Source of the DNA: Firmicutes bacterium CAG:238
GTDB lineage: Bacteria; Bacillota; Clostridia; Peptostreptococcales; Anaerovoracaceae
DNA length: 15,084 nucleotides
Reading direction: 5' to 3'
NCBI GenBank assembly: GCA_000435615.1
Contig: FR881952.1
Location: 1-15,084 of the forward strand
Part shown: in pieces, positions 1-6,133 of the stretch
Position numbering within the stretch: the first letter of the stretch is position 1
Layout: each line of letters begins with the position of its first letter
The notes under the pieces: model-generated
The model's database searches: none
The model's input: the letters and a program-made list of their open reading frames with translations, nothing else
Told to the model about the DNA's origin: nothing
Program-made: the position numbers and the translations under genes

Positions 1-2
1 CG

Positions 3-629
3 GCAATCATTGATCCGGAAACCTTTGAAGCCGTACAAAAGAGACTCAAGGAAGCCAATCAGCAGGGAGCAGTCGATCGAAAGGACGCTATTTATCAAAT
101 TCACAATGTACACTGCGACCGGTGCGGCGCGATCATGAAACGTAGACCCAGCTACAGCGGCAAGCGCTATGAAAGATGGGTCTGCCAAAACGACAGCTGC
201 CATCTCATCGCAGCCAAAGCGGATGCAGCACTGATAGAGGATCTGCGCCTGCAGTTAAACATGCTGATTCAGGACCCGCAAAAGATTCGATATGAGGAAA
301 AGATGTCTGCCGAAAAACAGAAAGAGCCAGCGAGAGCAAGAACACTTATCATTGGAGAGGACATTGAGGATCAATACCGGAAGCTGACGGCACAGATTGC
401 AGAAGCCTACAGCAGACTGGACACAAATGAATACCTAACGCAGCGACTGAGAGATGAGTTTAAGAGACAAGAACCACTCTCAGTTTTTTCATGGGAACTT
501 TACGCACATGCCGTCAAGGAAGTCCGTATGCAGGCTGGCGGCAGAGTCGACATCGTACTAAAGAATGAGCAGCGAATCGGAGGTGGTGAGGATGCAGAGC
601 ATGCAGACAGCCAGCCAGAGTCCAAATAA
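3..629 (+). CDS. Large serine recombinase, C-terminal part (5' end outside window)
   Basis: The reading frame is open from base 3 and runs into the window from the left, so the N-terminal catalytic domain is not visible. The first visible residues, AIIDPETFEAVQKRLKEAN, are typical of the end of the recombinase domain. A zinc beta-ribbon follows, with CDRCG and later WVCQNDSC supplying the four cysteines. The rest is a charged, probably coiled-coil tail, as in large serine integrases. By family knowledge, such proteins cut and rejoin DNA at attachment sites through a serine-DNA intermediate. The last 38 bases overlap the start of the next recombinase gene, so the two are probably translated together and may act as a pair. 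The first ATG in the frame (135) lies inside the zinc ribbon and is not a sensible start. The recombinase identity is well supported; target and partner are unknown. Confidence 0.85.
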   Translation, partial: AIIDPETFEAVQKRLKEANQQGAVDRKDAIYQIHNVHCDRCGAIMKRRPSYSGKRYERWVCQNDSCHLIAAKADAALIEDLRLQLNMLIQDPQKIRYEEKMSAEKQKEPARARTLIIGEDIEDQYRKLTAQIAEAYSRLDTNEYLTQRLRDEFKRQEPLSVFSWELYAHAVKEVRMQAGGRVDIVLKNEQRIGGGEDAEHADSQPESK

Positions 630-2268
630 AAATGTCAGAGTTATTCCGGCGACAAAACCGCTTGCAAAACCGGAAGATGCCTTAGACCGTCCTTTACGTG
701 TGGCGGCCTACTGCAGGGTATCCACCGAGATGGAAGAGCAGCTCAATAGCTACGCCGTACAGACTTCACATTACACAGAAAAGATCAAAAACACACCGAA
801 TTGGGAGTTTGTCGGCATCTTTGCGGACAAGGGCATCAGCGGCACCGCAGTTAAAAATCGCGACGAATTTAACCGCATGATCCGCTGCTGCAAGCGCGGA
901 CGGATCGATATGATCCTCACCAAATCCGTATCCAGATTCGCACGTAACACTTTAGACTGCATCAAATACATACGCATCTTGAAAGAGATTGGTGTTGATG
1001 TATATTTCGAGGAACAAGGCATTCACAGCATGAAAGCAGGCAGCGAATTTTTGATCTCGATTTTCGGCAGCCAAGCGCAGGCCGAGTCCGAAAACCTCAG
1101 CGCAAACATCCGCTGGGGCAAGGACAAAGCAGCGGCGCAAGGCAAGGTCGCCTTCCCTGCGAAACTATATGGCTACCGCAGGAATCCGGACGGAAGTGTC
1201 GAAATCATTCCGCATCAGGCGGCGGTCGTGCGAAGAAGCTATGATGCATACTTAGACGGCGATACTGTCCTTGATATCATCAAGAGCCTTGCAGATGATG
1301 GAATCCCTTCTCCGGACGGAAAAGAGAGATGGCATAAGAATACGATCATCGGTATCCTCACCAATGAAAAATATGCCGGAGACTACTTAACGAACAAGAC
1401 TTTCTGCGCAGATTGTCTAACAAAGAAAGTCGTGCGCAACAATGGAGAGCGCGTTCAGTATTACATCGAGGATCACCACCCGGCGATTATCCCGCGCGAG
1501 ATTTTCCTCAAAGTGCAGGAAGAAATGGCTCGCAGGACAAGTCTTGAGCCGAAAGGCGATTTTTCCTCCGCAACCGGCGTCGGCAAGTACCGCAGTCAGT
1601 ATCTGCTGAGCGAGATCCTGATCTGTGGAGACTGTGGCGCACGCTATAAACGAGTCAACTGGTATCGCAACGGTAAGCGCAAAGTGGTCTGGCGCTGCAT
1701 CAACCGTGTGCAGGGAGGCCCGGAGCGGTGCAGCTCGCCGACCATCGAAGAACAACACCTGCATGATGCCATTATGCAGGCAGTCATGCGGCTTGCAAAA
1801 CAGGATACCGATGTCTTTCGTATCATCAAAGAACAAATCCGTGCGGGCATTCTCGGCGGGGATGACGGCATCGGAGATATCGAAGCCCTGCAGCAGCGCA
1901 TCGCCTTGATCGATACCGAAATCGACGCGAAGATCAGCAGCGTCACTGCGGACAATATCGAGGACTACGATGACAATGCCATCATGGAGCTGCTCACAGA
2001 AAAAAGCGAACTGGAGCATAGACTCCAAAAGGCAATCGAGCAAAACGCAGCAAGAGAGGGCAAAGAAGAAAAAGTGCAGGAAGCCATGCAGATTACAGAC
2101 ATGCTGAAGAATCACCCGATGAAATTCGACGATAAAATGCTGCGTAAACTGCTCAAACGCGTCGAAGTCCTATCTACCGAAGAAATCCTGCTCACCTTCG
2201 CAGGCGGCCTGCAGATGCGCGAGAAGATGCAGGACACCCTCAAACGGATGCCGATACGGAAAGGGTGA
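592..2268 (+). CDS. Large serine recombinase (resolvase/integrase family)
   Basis: I start this 558-residue protein at the ATG at 592 because GGAGGT (579-584) sits 7 bases upstream; an ATG at 565 in the same frame lacks such a site. The resolvase domain covers about residues 35-175. It has the catalytic serine in AAYCRVST (Ser44) and the arginine-rich active-site segment SVSRFARN (about 112-119). The recombinase domain follows to about 310, then a zinc ribbon with Cys345, Cys348, Cys369 and Cys380, and a long charged coiled-coil region (about 430-500). This is the full large-serine-recombinase layout, so the protein should be active as far as sequence shows. It overlaps the preceding recombinase gene. 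Enzymes of this type integrate or excise phages and conjugative or mobilizable elements, and usually sit at one end of the element. The right border is therefore probably just downstream. Confidence 0.93.
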   Translation: MQSMQTASQSPNKNVRVIPATKPLAKPEDALDRPLRVAAYCRVSTEMEEQLNSYAVQTSHYTEKIKNTPNWEFVGIFADKGISGTAVKNRDEFNRMIRCCKRGRIDMILTKSVSRFARNTLDCIKYIRILKEIGVDVYFEEQGIHSMKAGSEFLISIFGSQAQAESENLSANIRWGKDKAAAQGKVAFPAKLYGYRRNPDGSVEIIPHQAAVVRRSYDAYLDGDTVLDIIKSLADDGIPSPDGKERWHKNTIIGILTNEKYAGDYLTNKTFCADCLTKKVVRNNGERVQYYIEDHHPAIIPREIFLKVQEEMARRTSLEPKGDFSSATGVGKYRSQYLLSEILICGDCGARYKRVNWYRNGKRKVVWRCINRVQGGPERCSSPTIEEQHLHDAIMQAVMRLAKQDTDVFRIIKEQIRAGILGGDDGIGDIEALQQRIALIDTEIDAKISSVTADNIEDYDDNAIMELLTEKSELEHRLQKAIEQNAAREGKEEKVQEAMQITDMLKNHPMKFDDKMLRKLLKRVEVLSTEEILLTFAGGLQMREKMQDTLKRMPIRKG

Positions 2269-2291
2269 AAGATAATAGGTGCCAAAATATA

Positions 2292-2320
2292 TTGGAAAAT
2301 TTTTCGGAATAGAGTATAAT
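2292..2320 (+). promoter_or_regulatory. Sigma-A-type promoter downstream of the recombinase
   Basis: TTGGAA (2292-2297), a 17-base spacer and a perfect TATAAT (2315-2320) form a near-consensus promoter. Transcription would begin near 2327, ahead of a short leader and the DUF2971-like gene. It starts only 24 bases after the recombinase stop. Confidence 0.6.
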
Positions 2321-2497
2321 ACAAGCAAGGCACAAAGTGCCCTACAAATCATCTGATTTGGGGAAGGAGTGATGCAGCATGGACAAACTGTTCGAGTTTA
2401 CTATGTTAGCTTCAGTATCTTGAGAAAGATGCATACAGCAATCTATGCGGAGGCGAGCAGCCTCCTTTCCTTTATAGAAAATGTGTGAGGTAAAAAC
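2321..2497 (+). other. Structured leader with short reading frames, possible element border
   Basis: This non-genic stretch holds GGCAC/GTGCC (2329-2341), a strong ribosome binding site AAGGAG (2364-2369), and two tandem hairpins: GCATA/TATGC (2431-2448) and GGAGGC/GCCTCC (2449-2465). An ATG at 2379, 9 bases after the ribosome site, encodes only 14 residues (MDKLFEFTMLASVS). A second frame from ATG 2372 gives 38 residues ending at 2488, but its spacing is poor. The first peptide looks like the start of the small hydrophobic 'holin-like toxin' type, cut short. The region could be a leader peptide, a broken small toxin gene, or the junction where the serine-recombinase element joined the chromosome. 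Sequence alone does not decide. Confidence 0.35.
2449..2474 (+). terminator. Possible weak terminator or attenuator hairpin
   Basis: GGAGGC (2449-2454), loop GAGCA, GCCTCC (2460-2465), followed by the T-rich TTTCCTTTAT. The T tract is interrupted, so termination would be partial. It lies between the promoter at 2292-2320 and the gene at 2498, where attenuation would make sense. Confidence 0.35.
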
Positions 2498-3442
2498 ATG
2501 GAGAAAGAAAAAATAGAAACTTGGTATCACTATACCGACTTCGAGAAGTTTAAATGCATCTTAGCAAATGGAACTTTAAGGTTTAAGTGCAGCACGCAAT
2601 CCAATGATATTTTGGATACTCGGTATTTTGTTGATCTGCTAAATGAAAGCAACCTATCCGATTTATGTGAAGCACCGGAGGATCTTGCAGCACTGAATGA
2701 ATTCTGTGCAAGCTATTTCAAATCCGAATCATATCACCCCAAGATAGCGGCTTATGTAGCCTGTTTTACGGAAATAAAGGATTCAAGATTGCTATGGGAT
2801 GCATACACGATGAACAGACCTAAGAATGAAAACGCGGAGGAAAAGTGTGCACCTAAATATAATGGTGTTATTATAGGATTCAATGCTGAAAAAATCAGGA
2901 ACTTTGTTCAACAGTTCAATGGAAAAGCGGGATTTGCAAGGGTCTATGTGCAACCAATTATATATGAAAAGGCTCAGCATCTGAAATTGTTGGGGAATTG
3001 TTTTTCAGAATTTGGACTCATATATGAAGTAATAAAAAACGATCCGAATCAGGCACAAAATCTCATATTACCAATTCAGACTGGAAGTAAAGTAATTAAC
3101 CCCAAAAAATGCTTTGTGGAAGCAATGATATATCTGATATATAAAATAGAAACATTAGCACCGACGATGAAGCATGAATTTTGGCAAGAAGAAAAAGAAG
3201 TCAGAGCCGTATTATGCCGATACAGCTTTTGGGGAAACAAAGACAAAATAGAAAAAGGAGAAGGTAATAACAGATATATAGATTTACCGATTACAGAGGA
3301 TTTGATTGAGACCATAGTCTTAGGACCGGAATTTGGAGAGGCAGAAGAAAAAGAACTCAACGCCATGACAAACGCCAAGATCCAGTTTGCTAATCTTAAT
3401 CATGAAAAGTCAAAGGGGACAGGCATCATTAGATATCGGTAA
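2498..3442 (+). CDS. DUF2971-like protein
   Basis: The protein has 314 residues and the start is supported by GTGAGG (2485-2490) 7 bases upstream. The N-terminus, ETWYHYTDFEKFKCILANG (about residues 7-25), followed by TLRFKCSTQSND, matches the opening pattern of DUF2971 proteins ('HYT...IL..G.LR....ND'). Further in are a CFTE...LLWDAY block and a C-terminal EFWQEEKEVRAV segment, also in the expected order. No signal peptide or membrane segment is seen, so it should be cytoplasmic. The family's activity is not established. The conserved His-Tyr start and late Glu recall ADP-ribosyltransferase-like folds, but that is my inference. The gene is visibly more AT-rich than the recombinases before it, which suggests separate acquisition. 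It follows a strong promoter and precedes a nuclease-like gene, a typical setting for defence or toxin cargo. Confidence 0.7.
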   Translation: MEKEKIETWYHYTDFEKFKCILANGTLRFKCSTQSNDILDTRYFVDLLNESNLSDLCEAPEDLAALNEFCASYFKSESYHPKIAAYVACFTEIKDSRLLWDAYTMNRPKNENAEEKCAPKYNGVIIGFNAEKIRNFVQQFNGKAGFARVYVQPIIYEKAQHLKLLGNCFSEFGLIYEVIKNDPNQAQNLILPIQTGSKVINPKKCFVEAMIYLIYKIETLAPTMKHEFWQEEKEVRAVLCRYSFWGNKDKIEKGEGNNRYIDLPITEDLIETIVLGPEFGEAEEKELNAMTNAKIQFANLNHEKSKGTGIIRYR

Positions 3443-3471
3443 GCGGAACTGTGCAGTCATACAATAGGTGA

Positions 3472-3500
3472 TTCAATAAGGTAAAGAATATTGTTATAAA
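3472..3500 (+). promoter_or_regulatory. Possible promoter for the DUF6602-like gene
   Basis: TTCAAT (3472-3477), a 17-base spacer and TATAAA (3495-3500). The -35 box is weak and the -10 box is good. It lies in the 126-base gap after the DUF2971-like gene. Confidence 0.28.
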
Positions 3501-3568
3501 ATTGATCAACAGATTGATGAGTAATAGGATTATTTGTTAAACACAAGATTAGAAAGTGGGTGAGGCGC

Positions 3569-4433
3569 ATGTCAATTAATGTTTTTGAAAAATTGTTGAT
3601 AGAAAAAATTGAAATTTTCAAGTCTGCGTTTGCTGAAACAGCAGAAAGCGTTTTTTTTAATGATGATGGAAAACTGATACATCCGGGAGAATTCGGGAGA
3701 TATAGAGAAAATATATGCAAACAATTCCTCAAATTCGTTACACCCGCAAGTTTGGATATTGGTACGGGTTTTATCATTAACACATCAAATAAGGTAAGCC
3801 ATCAGTGTGATATCATTATCTATGATGCTCAGCATACGCCACTACTGGAGTCAGAAGAGAAACAATTTTTTTTTCCCTGTTGAAACTATTGCTGCAGTTG
3901 GAGAAATGAAGTCTGTTTTAAGCAAAACGGCATTATCAGAAGCTATTCAAAAATTAGCGCAAGTGAAAGTTTTAAGAGAAGAAGTAAAGCATCCAGTAAT
4001 TATTAAAAAAGACCATGCTGGTAGTAGCTATGACCCAAGAAATAATCCATATGATCAAATTTTTACTTTTATTGTGTGCAAGAAGTTAAGCTTTAATATT
4101 TCAAATTTATCCACAGAAATAAATAAATTGTATGGAGATTCCACCGAATATAGACATAGACATAATCTGATATTAAGCGTCGAAGATGGACTCTTAGCGT
4201 ATTACGACAACAATGGTAAAACAATGATGTATCCTGTGATGGGCAATACAAAGCTGAAAAATAGATTTGTTGCACCGGGAGAAAACCCATATGTTCATCT
4301 TAAATATTTTGCTTCATATCTATTTATGGGGACATCAAGTGCGACAATTTTGTATCCAGAGATTTCTGATTATATGGGTGCAATTGACGGCAAACATAAG
4401 TATGATGAAAAGTGCGAAGATACTGAAGGTTGA
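3569..4433 (+). pseudogene. DUF6602-like PD-(D/E)XK protein, frameshifted in a T9 run
   Basis: Two overlapping frames together make one protein. The first covers 3569-3883 (a GTG start at 3560 is an alternative) and includes HPGEFGRYRENICKQFL, DIGTGFIINTSNKVS and QCDIIIYD. The second, read on from about 3867 to the TGA at 4433, begins FFPVETIAAVGEMKS and continues LSKTALSEAIQKLAQVK. This order matches DUF6602-type proteins. The break lies in nine T at 3866-3874: removing one T restores a single frame of about 287 residues. Asp in CDIIIYD and Glu-X-Lys in GEMK fit a PD-(D/E)XK nuclease-type core, split exactly between them by the shift. Without correction only about 104 residues are made. It may be a true pseudogene, a gene rescued by transcriptional slippage or phase variation, or a sequencing error. 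The gene is AT-rich like its upstream neighbour. Confidence 0.72.
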
Positions 4434-4474
4434 CTTTAATAAAAAAATTTAGAAAAAATACGCGACAAAATCGA

Positions 4475-4503
4475 TTGAAACACTTTGTGCAATATAGTAG
4501 AAT
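4475..4503 (+). promoter_or_regulatory. Promoter for the candidate small RNA
   Basis: TTGAAA (4475-4480), 17-base spacer, TAGAAT (4498-4503). Both boxes are close to consensus. The predicted start near 4510 has no convincing protein gene downstream before the terminator at 4654-4680. Confidence 0.45.
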
Positions 4504-4509
4504 ATATAG

Positions 4510-4680
4510 AAAAATTGAGTAATGGAAAGATTTTTTTGTGGACTTTGTTTATGGAAAATGCAAGTTCAACTACTTGCAAAAAAAAGTTGAGCCTGAGTCA
4601 TGGGGGTTCGAAAAGGTCATCGTCCACACGTCGCAGCAAACTACGCTGCTATCAAAAACCGGCTTTAGGCCGGTTTTTTC
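4510..4680 (+). ncRNA. Candidate small RNA of about 170 nt
   Basis: This is a promoter-to-terminator unit without a convincing gene. Inside are GCAAGT/ACTTGC (4560-4577) followed by eight A, an alternative pairing of TCAAC (4566-4570) with GTTGA (4586-4590), GCAGC/GCTGC (4633-4649), and a terminator stem at 4654-4678. The possible overlap of the first two hairpins would allow two folds. The only short frame, ATG 4522 to TGA 4590 (22 residues), has no clear ribosome binding site. I do not recognise a known RNA family. Alternatives are a decayed gene remnant, or the outer part of the repeated intergenic element that begins at 4681. Confidence 0.35.
4654..4680 (+). terminator. Strong intrinsic terminator
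   Basis: AAAAACCGGC (4654-4663), loop TTTAG, GCCGGTTTTT (4669-4678), extending into a T6 run (4674-4679). The A tract on the left side means it could also stop transcription from the minus strand. Confidence 0.8.
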
Positions 4681-4804
4681 ATGCGCTCCGTTGCTGCTCC
4701 TTTTCCCCAAAAAGCTCACGCTTTTCGGGGACCCCGATAAAAAGAGGTGGATGTCTGTTTGTTTTCATACGAAAACAGGAGGGATTTGAACCCGTGAGGG
4801 CATG
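4681..4804 (-). repeat. Structured ~125-bp repeat, copy 1 (downstream of the PepSY gene)
   Basis: It matches 5862-5989 along its whole length with few differences, including an identical run of 50 bases (4715-4764 against 5900-5949). On the minus strand it would fold as CCCCGAAAAGC-GUGA-GCUUUUUGGGG (4730-4705). That is an 11-pair stem with one G-U pair and a GNRA-type loop; the plus strand has an A-C mismatch there, so minus is the likely RNA sense. A second minus-strand hairpin is TGTTTTC/GAAAACA. At 4781-4793 the minus strand reads GGGTTCAAATCCC, like a tRNA T-arm, but no whole tRNA can be built around it. Copy 1 lies just after the terminator of the minus-strand PepSY gene. Function unknown. 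Confidence 0.75.
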
Positions 4805-4822
4805 GGAAAACACATGGGTAGA

Positions 4823-4852
4823 CAAAACAGAGGGGCTGTGTCAGCCCCTCTG
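4823..4852 (-). terminator. Terminator of the PepSY gene
   Basis: CAGAGGGGCTG (4828-4838) and CAGCCCCTCTG (4842-4852) form a perfect 11-pair stem with a 3-base loop. Read on the minus strand it is followed by TTTTG. It starts 30 bases beyond the PepSY stop codon. Confidence 0.75.
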
Positions 4853-4881
4853 AATCGTAGAAACCTATGCAAATGTTCTGG

Positions 4882-5736
4882 TTAGTCCCAATCGTCATCG
4901 CAGTCAAAATGCTCTACATCCATGTCGCGAATTTTACCTGTCTTTGCGTTGATCTCGTACTCATATTCTGCAGAATTTGTGTAAAACTCGATCTCATAAA
5001 CGCGGATGCCATCTTCATAATCCAGTTTGGTTTTGGTGAAGGTAGCGGAAGAAGCGGAGACTCCGGCATCTTTCAGGGCGATGGATTTTGCTTTGGCCTT
5101 GCCGATATAGGTTGAGGACGAAGTGTTTTTCCTCGGAATTTTGTAATTCTCAATGTCCTTATCGTAAGAGATGATTTTGCCGTTGGAAGCAAGAATCTCA
5201 TAATCGTACTCGGTGTTGCCGCTGTAGAATTCGATTTCATAAACACGTCTGCCGTCCTCGTAGTCCAGTTTTGCTTTGACGAAAGTCGCTTTGGAAGCAG
5301 AAACGCCTGCGTGCTTGAGTGCGATGGATTTGGCTTTCGCTTTTGTGATTTTTTTCGTAGTGGTTGTTTGGCTTTCCGTAGTTGTTCCGGTTTCTGCCTC
5401 CTGCGTGACAGCGTTTCTGTCAGCCTGCAGGATACTGCCATCGACAGCGTTGACGCGATATTCGTAGGTGTAGCTGCCGGAGGTAAAGGTTACCGTATAG
5501 AAGGAGAGACCGTTTTCGGTGCGATACTTTGCAGTCAGGTCGTTGACCTGATTTTCCTTCAGGCCTGCATCGCTGAGCGCAATATCCGCGCCTTTGCCCA
5601 TGCCGATGAGAGCAGCTGATGTGCTGGCGTCTGCTTGACTCATAGAGAACGATACGCCGGAGATCACCAACGCGCCGCAGACTGCGATAGCCGCGAGTTT
5701 TTTCTGATAATTTGATACATTCGTAAATTTTTTCAT
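4882..5736 (-). CDS. Secreted protein with three PepSY domains
   Basis: I use the ATG at 5736 (284 residues) because it opens a clean signal peptide: MKKF, a hydrophobic core at about 14-30 and a likely cut after ADA (35-37). An upstream ATG at 5760 would only add eight residues before it. Three PepSY-like domains follow at about 47-108, 131-193 and 211-273, each with a short helix, then a 'YEDG.RVYEIEFY' type strand pair and an 'NGKI' turn. Domains 2 and 3 are nearly the same (KAKSIALK.AGVSAS and KLDYEDG.RVYEIEFY in both), so they arose by recent duplication. A T/S-rich linker joins domains 1 and 2. PepSY proteins are extracytoplasmic and often thought to inhibit peptidases or sense envelope state; the exact role here is unknown. 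The gene has its own promoter and terminator and is flanked by the structured repeats. Confidence 0.9.
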   Translation of the reverse strand: MKKFTNVSNYQKKLAAIAVCGALVISGVSFSMSQADASTSAALIGMGKGADIALSDAGLKENQVNDLTAKYRTENGLSFYTVTFTSGSYTYEYRVNAVDGSILQADRNAVTQEAETGTTTESQTTTTKKITKAKAKSIALKHAGVSASKATFVKAKLDYEDGRRVYEIEFYSGNTEYDYEILASNGKIISYDKDIENYKIPRKNTSSSTYIGKAKAKSIALKDAGVSASSATFTKTKLDYEDGIRVYEIEFYTNSAEYEYEINAKTGKIRDMDVEHFDCDDDWD

Positions 5737-5766
5737 AGTGTCAACATCCTTTCCTAACATTTATGC

Positions 5767-5787
5767 CCCGCAGATAAGCACTGCGGG
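5767..5787 (-). promoter_or_regulatory. Hairpin in the 5' leader of the PepSY gene
   Basis: CCCGCAG (5767-5773) and CTGCGGG (5781-5787) form a 7-pair stem with a 7-base loop, between the predicted promoter and the start codon. It could protect the mRNA end or bind a regulator. No T tract follows, so it is not a terminator. Confidence 0.4.
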
Positions 5788-5802
5788 AATCGTGCTTGTT
5801 TT

Positions 5803-5849
5803 GCTTTTATGTGAACATTGTAGCCTGTCAAGATTAAAGAAATATTAAA
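5803..5849 (-). promoter_or_regulatory. PepSY promoter with tandem response-regulator-like boxes
   Basis: On the minus strand TTTAAT occurs twice, at 5849-5844 and 5838-5833, exactly 11 bases apart. TACAAT (5822-5817) follows 10 bases later and is a good -10 box. This spacing is the usual one for OmpR/PhoB-type activators that replace the -35 box. An alternative is TTGACA (5831-5826) with TAAAAG (5809-5804) at 16 bases. Both point to a promoter here; which is used is unknown. Confidence 0.5.
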
Positions 5850-5861
5850 AAGTGAAAAAAT

Positions 5862-5989
5862 ATGCGATCGCTTCGTTGCTGCTTCTTTTCCCCAAAAATC
5901 TCACGCTTTTCGGGGACCCCGATAAAAAGAGGTGGATGTCTGTTTGTTTCTTACGAAAACAGAAAGGGATTCGAACCCGTGAGGGCATG
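5862..5989 (-). repeat. Structured ~125-bp repeat, copy 2 (upstream of the PepSY gene)
   Basis: Same orientation and layout as copy 1 at 4681-4804. The main hairpin is at 5890-5915 but has one G-A mismatch, and the smaller hairpin has a bulge, so copy 2 looks slightly more decayed. Its T-arm-like block (minus strand GGGTTCGAATCCC, 5967-5979) is the more perfect of the two. The rest of 5737-6133 holds the PepSY leader and promoter and a possible promoter for the following nuclease gene; I see no further gene there. Confidence 0.75.
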
Positions 5990-6060
5990 AGCGTTCATTG
6001 AGAAATATTTGATCATACGACATTTTTCGACAAAGTTCGCCGAAATTGGCGTCAAAATAA

Positions 6061-6089
6061 TTGCCTGCAAGCCGCATTTGTTTTAAACT
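6061..6089 (+). promoter_or_regulatory. Possible promoter of the secreted nuclease
   Basis: TTGCCT (6061-6066), 17-base spacer, TAAACT (6084-6089). Each box matches the consensus at four of six positions, so it is only moderately convincing. Confidence 0.3.
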
Positions 6090-6133
6090 GATAGCATAAG
6101 CTAAACTTTGAAGACAACAGGGGGGACGAAGAA

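Noticed and set aside
4538..4789. Reading frames of 60-120 codons across 4485-4853
   Set aside because: They run through the terminator hairpin and the structured repeat, have no ribosome binding sites, and their peptides look like translated non-coding repeat.
4781..4793. tRNA gene on the minus strand, suggested by GGGTTCAAATCCC (and GGGTTCGAATCCC at 5967-5979)
   Set aside because: Only three base pairs of the T-stem form, no CCA end or acceptor stem follows, and no D-arm or anticodon arm can be placed upstream. It is at most a tRNA-derived fragment.
4681..5989. Integron-type attC sites around a gene cassette
   Set aside because: The repeats lack the paired core sites of attC, no tyrosine integrase is present, and the enclosed gene has its own promoter and terminator, unlike typical cassettes.
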